From: Sebastes aleutianus
Lineage: Eukaryota > Chordata > Actinopteri > Perciformes > Sebastidae
Assembly: GCA_916700875.1 (NCBI GenBank)
Contig: CAKAKS010000210.1
Span: 62,001 to 126,000, forward strand
Length of the DNA: 64,000 nt
Direction of reading: 5' to 3'
Shown here one piece after another: positions 61,258 to 64,000 of the stretch. A program made the position numbers and the translations under genes. The first letter of the stretch is position 1; the number at the start of each line of letters is the position of its first letter. The notes under the pieces are model-generated. The model had not been told where the DNA came from and searched no databases. It saw nothing but the letters and a program-made list of their open reading frames with translations.

Positions 61258-63178
61258 TCAGACCGGCCCGTTGACCGACACTTCCTGCTGGGGCGGTGGC
61301 GTTTCCTCTCTGTTGGAGAGGACAGAGGAACACATGGTCACATAAACACACAGAGCCTGAAGAGGATGAGCGTGGACTGGATGTGGGTTTAGCTGGAAGA
61401 AAACACACAGTAATGAGGACAAACTATACAACGCCTTCAACCTGAGCACTCATCTCTCACTGATGGAAGACAAAATAAGTTTTCTAAAAAGAGAAAACCA
61501 CAGACAGTTGCTTGAATTAGATACACAATGCCATCTGGAGCCAACTTCAGCCCTCAGACAGTGTCAGCAGAGTTAAGTGACACAAAGACAAACATGTTCT
61601 TGACAGAATAAAACTGTCAATTACACTTCCGGTGCAGTTCTTTGAGTCAACTATTAATCTACAGATTCCTTTCTGTAAATGGATTCATTTATTGATCTAT
61701 ATCACATCAGAAAATATAATATATAGGGCTGCCAATCCATGATTGTCCATAGTTAATCAGGATTAATCGAACATTTTTTAGCTGCTCAAAATGTACCTTT
61801 AAAGGGAGATTTGTTTTTCGACATACTATACTATGACTTTTTTATTTTTTCGACATCTACACCATATGACTTTCTTTTTGACATACTGTGACTTTTTTTA
61901 TAAACATTTTTCGACATGACTTTTTTATCATAAACTTTTACATAATTACTTTTTTACGACTTTTTTCAACATATTGTACCATGAATTTTTTTACATATTC
62001 TATGACTTTTTTTTCAACATATATAGGATTTTTTTTAAGACTTTTTATTTTTTATTTTCAGACATATACTATGACTTTTTTTTCGACACACTACTATGAC
62101 ATTTTCTTTTATATGCTATTCTGACTTTTTTTTCAAAATTTCGACATACTATACTTTGACTTTTTTTTCCCGACATACTATACTTTGACTTTTTTTTTTT
62201 TTTTGACATACTATACTTTGACTTTTTTTTTTTTTTCGACATACTATACTTTGACTTTTTTTTTTTTTTGACATACTATACTATGACTTTTTTTTTTTTT
62301 TTCGACATACTATACTTTGACTTTTTTTTAAATTTTTCGACATACTATACAATGATATTTTTTTCAACAACTTATCAACATGGGAGTGGGTAAATATGCT
62401 GCTTTATGTAAATGTATTTATATATTTATTATTGGAAATCAATTAACAACACAAAACAATGACAGATATTGTCCAGAAACCCTCACAGGTACTGCATTTA
62501 GCATAAAACAATATGCTCCAATCATAACATGGCAAACTGCAGCCCAACAGGCAACAGCAGCTGTCAGTGTGTCAGTGTGCTGACTTGACTATGACTTGCC
62601 CCAAACTGCATGTGATTATCATAAAGTGGGCATGACTGTAAAGGGGAGACTCGTGGGTACCCATAGAACCCATTTACATTCACTGATCTGGAGGTCAGAG
62701 GTCAAGGGACCCCTTTGAAAATGGACAGGACAGTTTTTTCTGCAACTTAGGAGCGTTATTTAACCTCCTTTGCAACAAGCTAGTATGACATGGTTGGTAC
62801 CGATGGATTCGTTAGGTTTTCTAGTTTCATATGAGCCCGCTACAACCTAAAAAATTGCAAGTTGCGTTAATGTGTTAAAGAAATTAGTGGCGTTATAACA
62901 AATTTTATCGCGTTAACTTTGACAGCCCTGGATAATAGCAAAAAAGAAATGCTTATCACAAGTTTCTAAGTGATGTGAGCAAATAACTTTAGTCTAAAAA
63001 AAATATACATTTTACTATCAAAGAAAATCATCATTACATTTCTCCAGAATTAGTAATCAAAGGCCCGTACTTCCTGTCGGTCTGTGTGGTTACGGGTGAT
63101 TCCTCAGCAGGCTGCTGCTCCGACGCTTTAGGAGGATCTGACAGAGAGAGTTTCTCCAGAGACACTGGACACTCCTCG
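61258..63178 (-). CDS. Last two coding exons of a convergent gene, probably ppp6r2 (PP6 regulatory subunit 2)
   Basis: On the - strand, exon 63178-63071 (108 nt) follows a (TCTG)n tract and CTGCAG acceptor and reads EECPVSLEKLSLSDPPKASE onward to TQTDR. Its donor is GTACGG. The final exon, 61309-61258 (52 nt), follows the acceptor CTCTCCAACAG and completes a split Lys codon, then reads EETPPPQQEVSVNGPV and TGA. The phases (1 nt + 35 codons + 2 nt, then 1 nt + 17 codons) agree, and the composition (Ser, Pro, Glu) is that of a disordered tail. The gene name is inferred: PPP6R2 is the tail-to-tail neighbour of SBF1 in mammals and its subunits have disordered C-termini, but I cannot confirm it from these 51 codons. 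The rest of the gene is beyond 64000. Confidence 0.55.
61727..62933 (+). mobile_element. Element B, longest copy, carrying an internal simple array
   Basis: Ends AGGGCTGCCAATCC and GTTAACTTTGACAGCCCT are matching inverted termini. From 61816 to 62350 it contains a CGACATACTATACTATGACT array, the reverse complement of modules in the 53.4-58.1 kb array. 62371-62835 matches the other element B fragments. Lies in the last intron of the convergent gene. Confidence 0.75.
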
Positions 63179-63380
63179 CTGCAGGACACAGACAGACAGA
63201 CAGACAGACAGTTACCGATTAGTCCACTCCAACACACTTTCAGGTTCAAGTCAGTGTCTTTGAACCATTTCTTCACTCTTTGTTTTATAGCTGACCTTTG
63301 ACCCCACTGCAAGGCCAAAAGAAAACAACATTTTCTATTTTTTGGGCTCAATAAACGAAGCACTTAATTTCGCTTTTTTT

Positions 63381-64000
63381 ATGCCAGGATCAGACTACAC
63401 AATATTTTTGACGGTTACGATGGTCACTATGTCAGATTAGACGATTGAGAGTCATAAATTCTTGTCGTGACTCGGCCGCGACACGTGACAGACTACACGT
63501 CGGTCCCCTGTTCCGACAACACACACTCTCCCGGCACCTTAATAGGCGTCTTAATATGCGCTAAGCCCCCGGGCCCGACCATGTAAAGGGGCCCACGAGG
63601 CTCCGGGGGAAAACAATAAAAATATGAAGCACAGGGAGAAGCAAAAGCGGGCGCACAACGGGATGCTCCATGTGCAAAGACGTAACGGCAGTTGTGTTTT
63701 TTACTCCGACACAACTTAAATTGAATATCCTGCTGCTCTTGGGAAGGTCCGATGACATCATTCTGTATAATAAGTAACCATGTGCTTCTGTTTACAGCTG
63801 TGTGCGTCTGTGCTGATCGAGCACGTCGTTGAAAGCAAAAAAACAACCCAAAAAAAACATGCTAGACTTTCTGTCGGGACGTCGTGAGGCGTCCCAGACG
63901 AGGCGTCGGTTGTCATGTACTATGACACACTACACGAGATAAAACCATCGATTGTCGCACACGACACTCATTTATCGTTCCCGATCCGAGTTGACAACCT
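63381..64000. mobile_element. Possible MITE cut by the window edge
   Basis: GCCAGGATCAGACTACACAA and repeated, diverged GTGACAGACTACACG and CACTACACGAGATAAAAC motifs look like sub-terminal repeats. A GC-richer piece (63520-63680) interrupts it. Too incomplete to classify. Confidence 0.3.

Noticed and set aside
62380..62583. 67-codon ORF
   Set aside because: Lies in element B and a similar ORF appears reversed at 4160-4453 in another copy; repeat-derived.
63493..63846. 117-codon ORF on the - strand, considered as an upstream exon of the convergent gene
   Set aside because: It overlaps a probable MITE at the window edge and has no splice sites matching the phase of the 63178 acceptor that I can defend.

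Overview
The window is vertebrate nuclear DNA, almost certainly from a ray-finned (probably percomorph) fish. It has a multi-exon gene with GT-AG introns, an AT-rich background, many dinucleotide repeats, and several families of short non-autonomous DNA transposons of the kind common in teleosts. The species cannot be named from the sequence.

The main gene is sbf1 (SET-binding factor 1, also MTMR5) on the + strand. I could place 40 coding exons between 14036 and 48695. Every junction is GT-AG and the reading frame stays open across all 39 introns, giving 1,888 codons plus a stop. Only the first exon (the conserved start of about 18 residues) is missing, so the first 14 kb is read as intron 1 with exon 1 upstream of the window. 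The protein has the full family order: tripartite DENN module, SBF2 region, GRAM domain, inactive myotubularin phosphatase, C-terminal PH domain. A 3' UTR of about 3.2 kb follows and contains a 0.73 kb inverted-repeat element.

At 61258-63178, on the - strand, are the last two coding exons of a second gene. They are joined by consistent splice phases and end in VSVNGPV-stop. The sequence alone does not identify it. Because PPP6R2 lies tail-to-tail with SBF1 in mammals, ppp6r2 is the best guess. The two genes converge on about 8 kb of mostly repetitive DNA: a 4.7 kb AT-rich satellite-like array (53.4-58.1 kb), a nested pair of MITEs (58.5-59.4 kb) and low-complexity sequence.

Intron 1 (1-14035), intron 5 (16664-23715), intron 9 (26579-31175) and intron 21 (36333-39332) are filled with transposon relics. 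The most unusual is a hAT-like MITE at 8179-8733 that carries a recognisable piece of 28S ribosomal RNA; a partial relative lies in intron 40. The big array's motif also occurs, inverted, inside a 1.2 kb element at 61727-62933, which suggests where the array came from. Possible alternative splicing of sbf1 (a 78-nt in-frame cassette exon, duplicated in-frame donors, NAGNAG acceptors, UG-repeat acceptors) is listed under findings.
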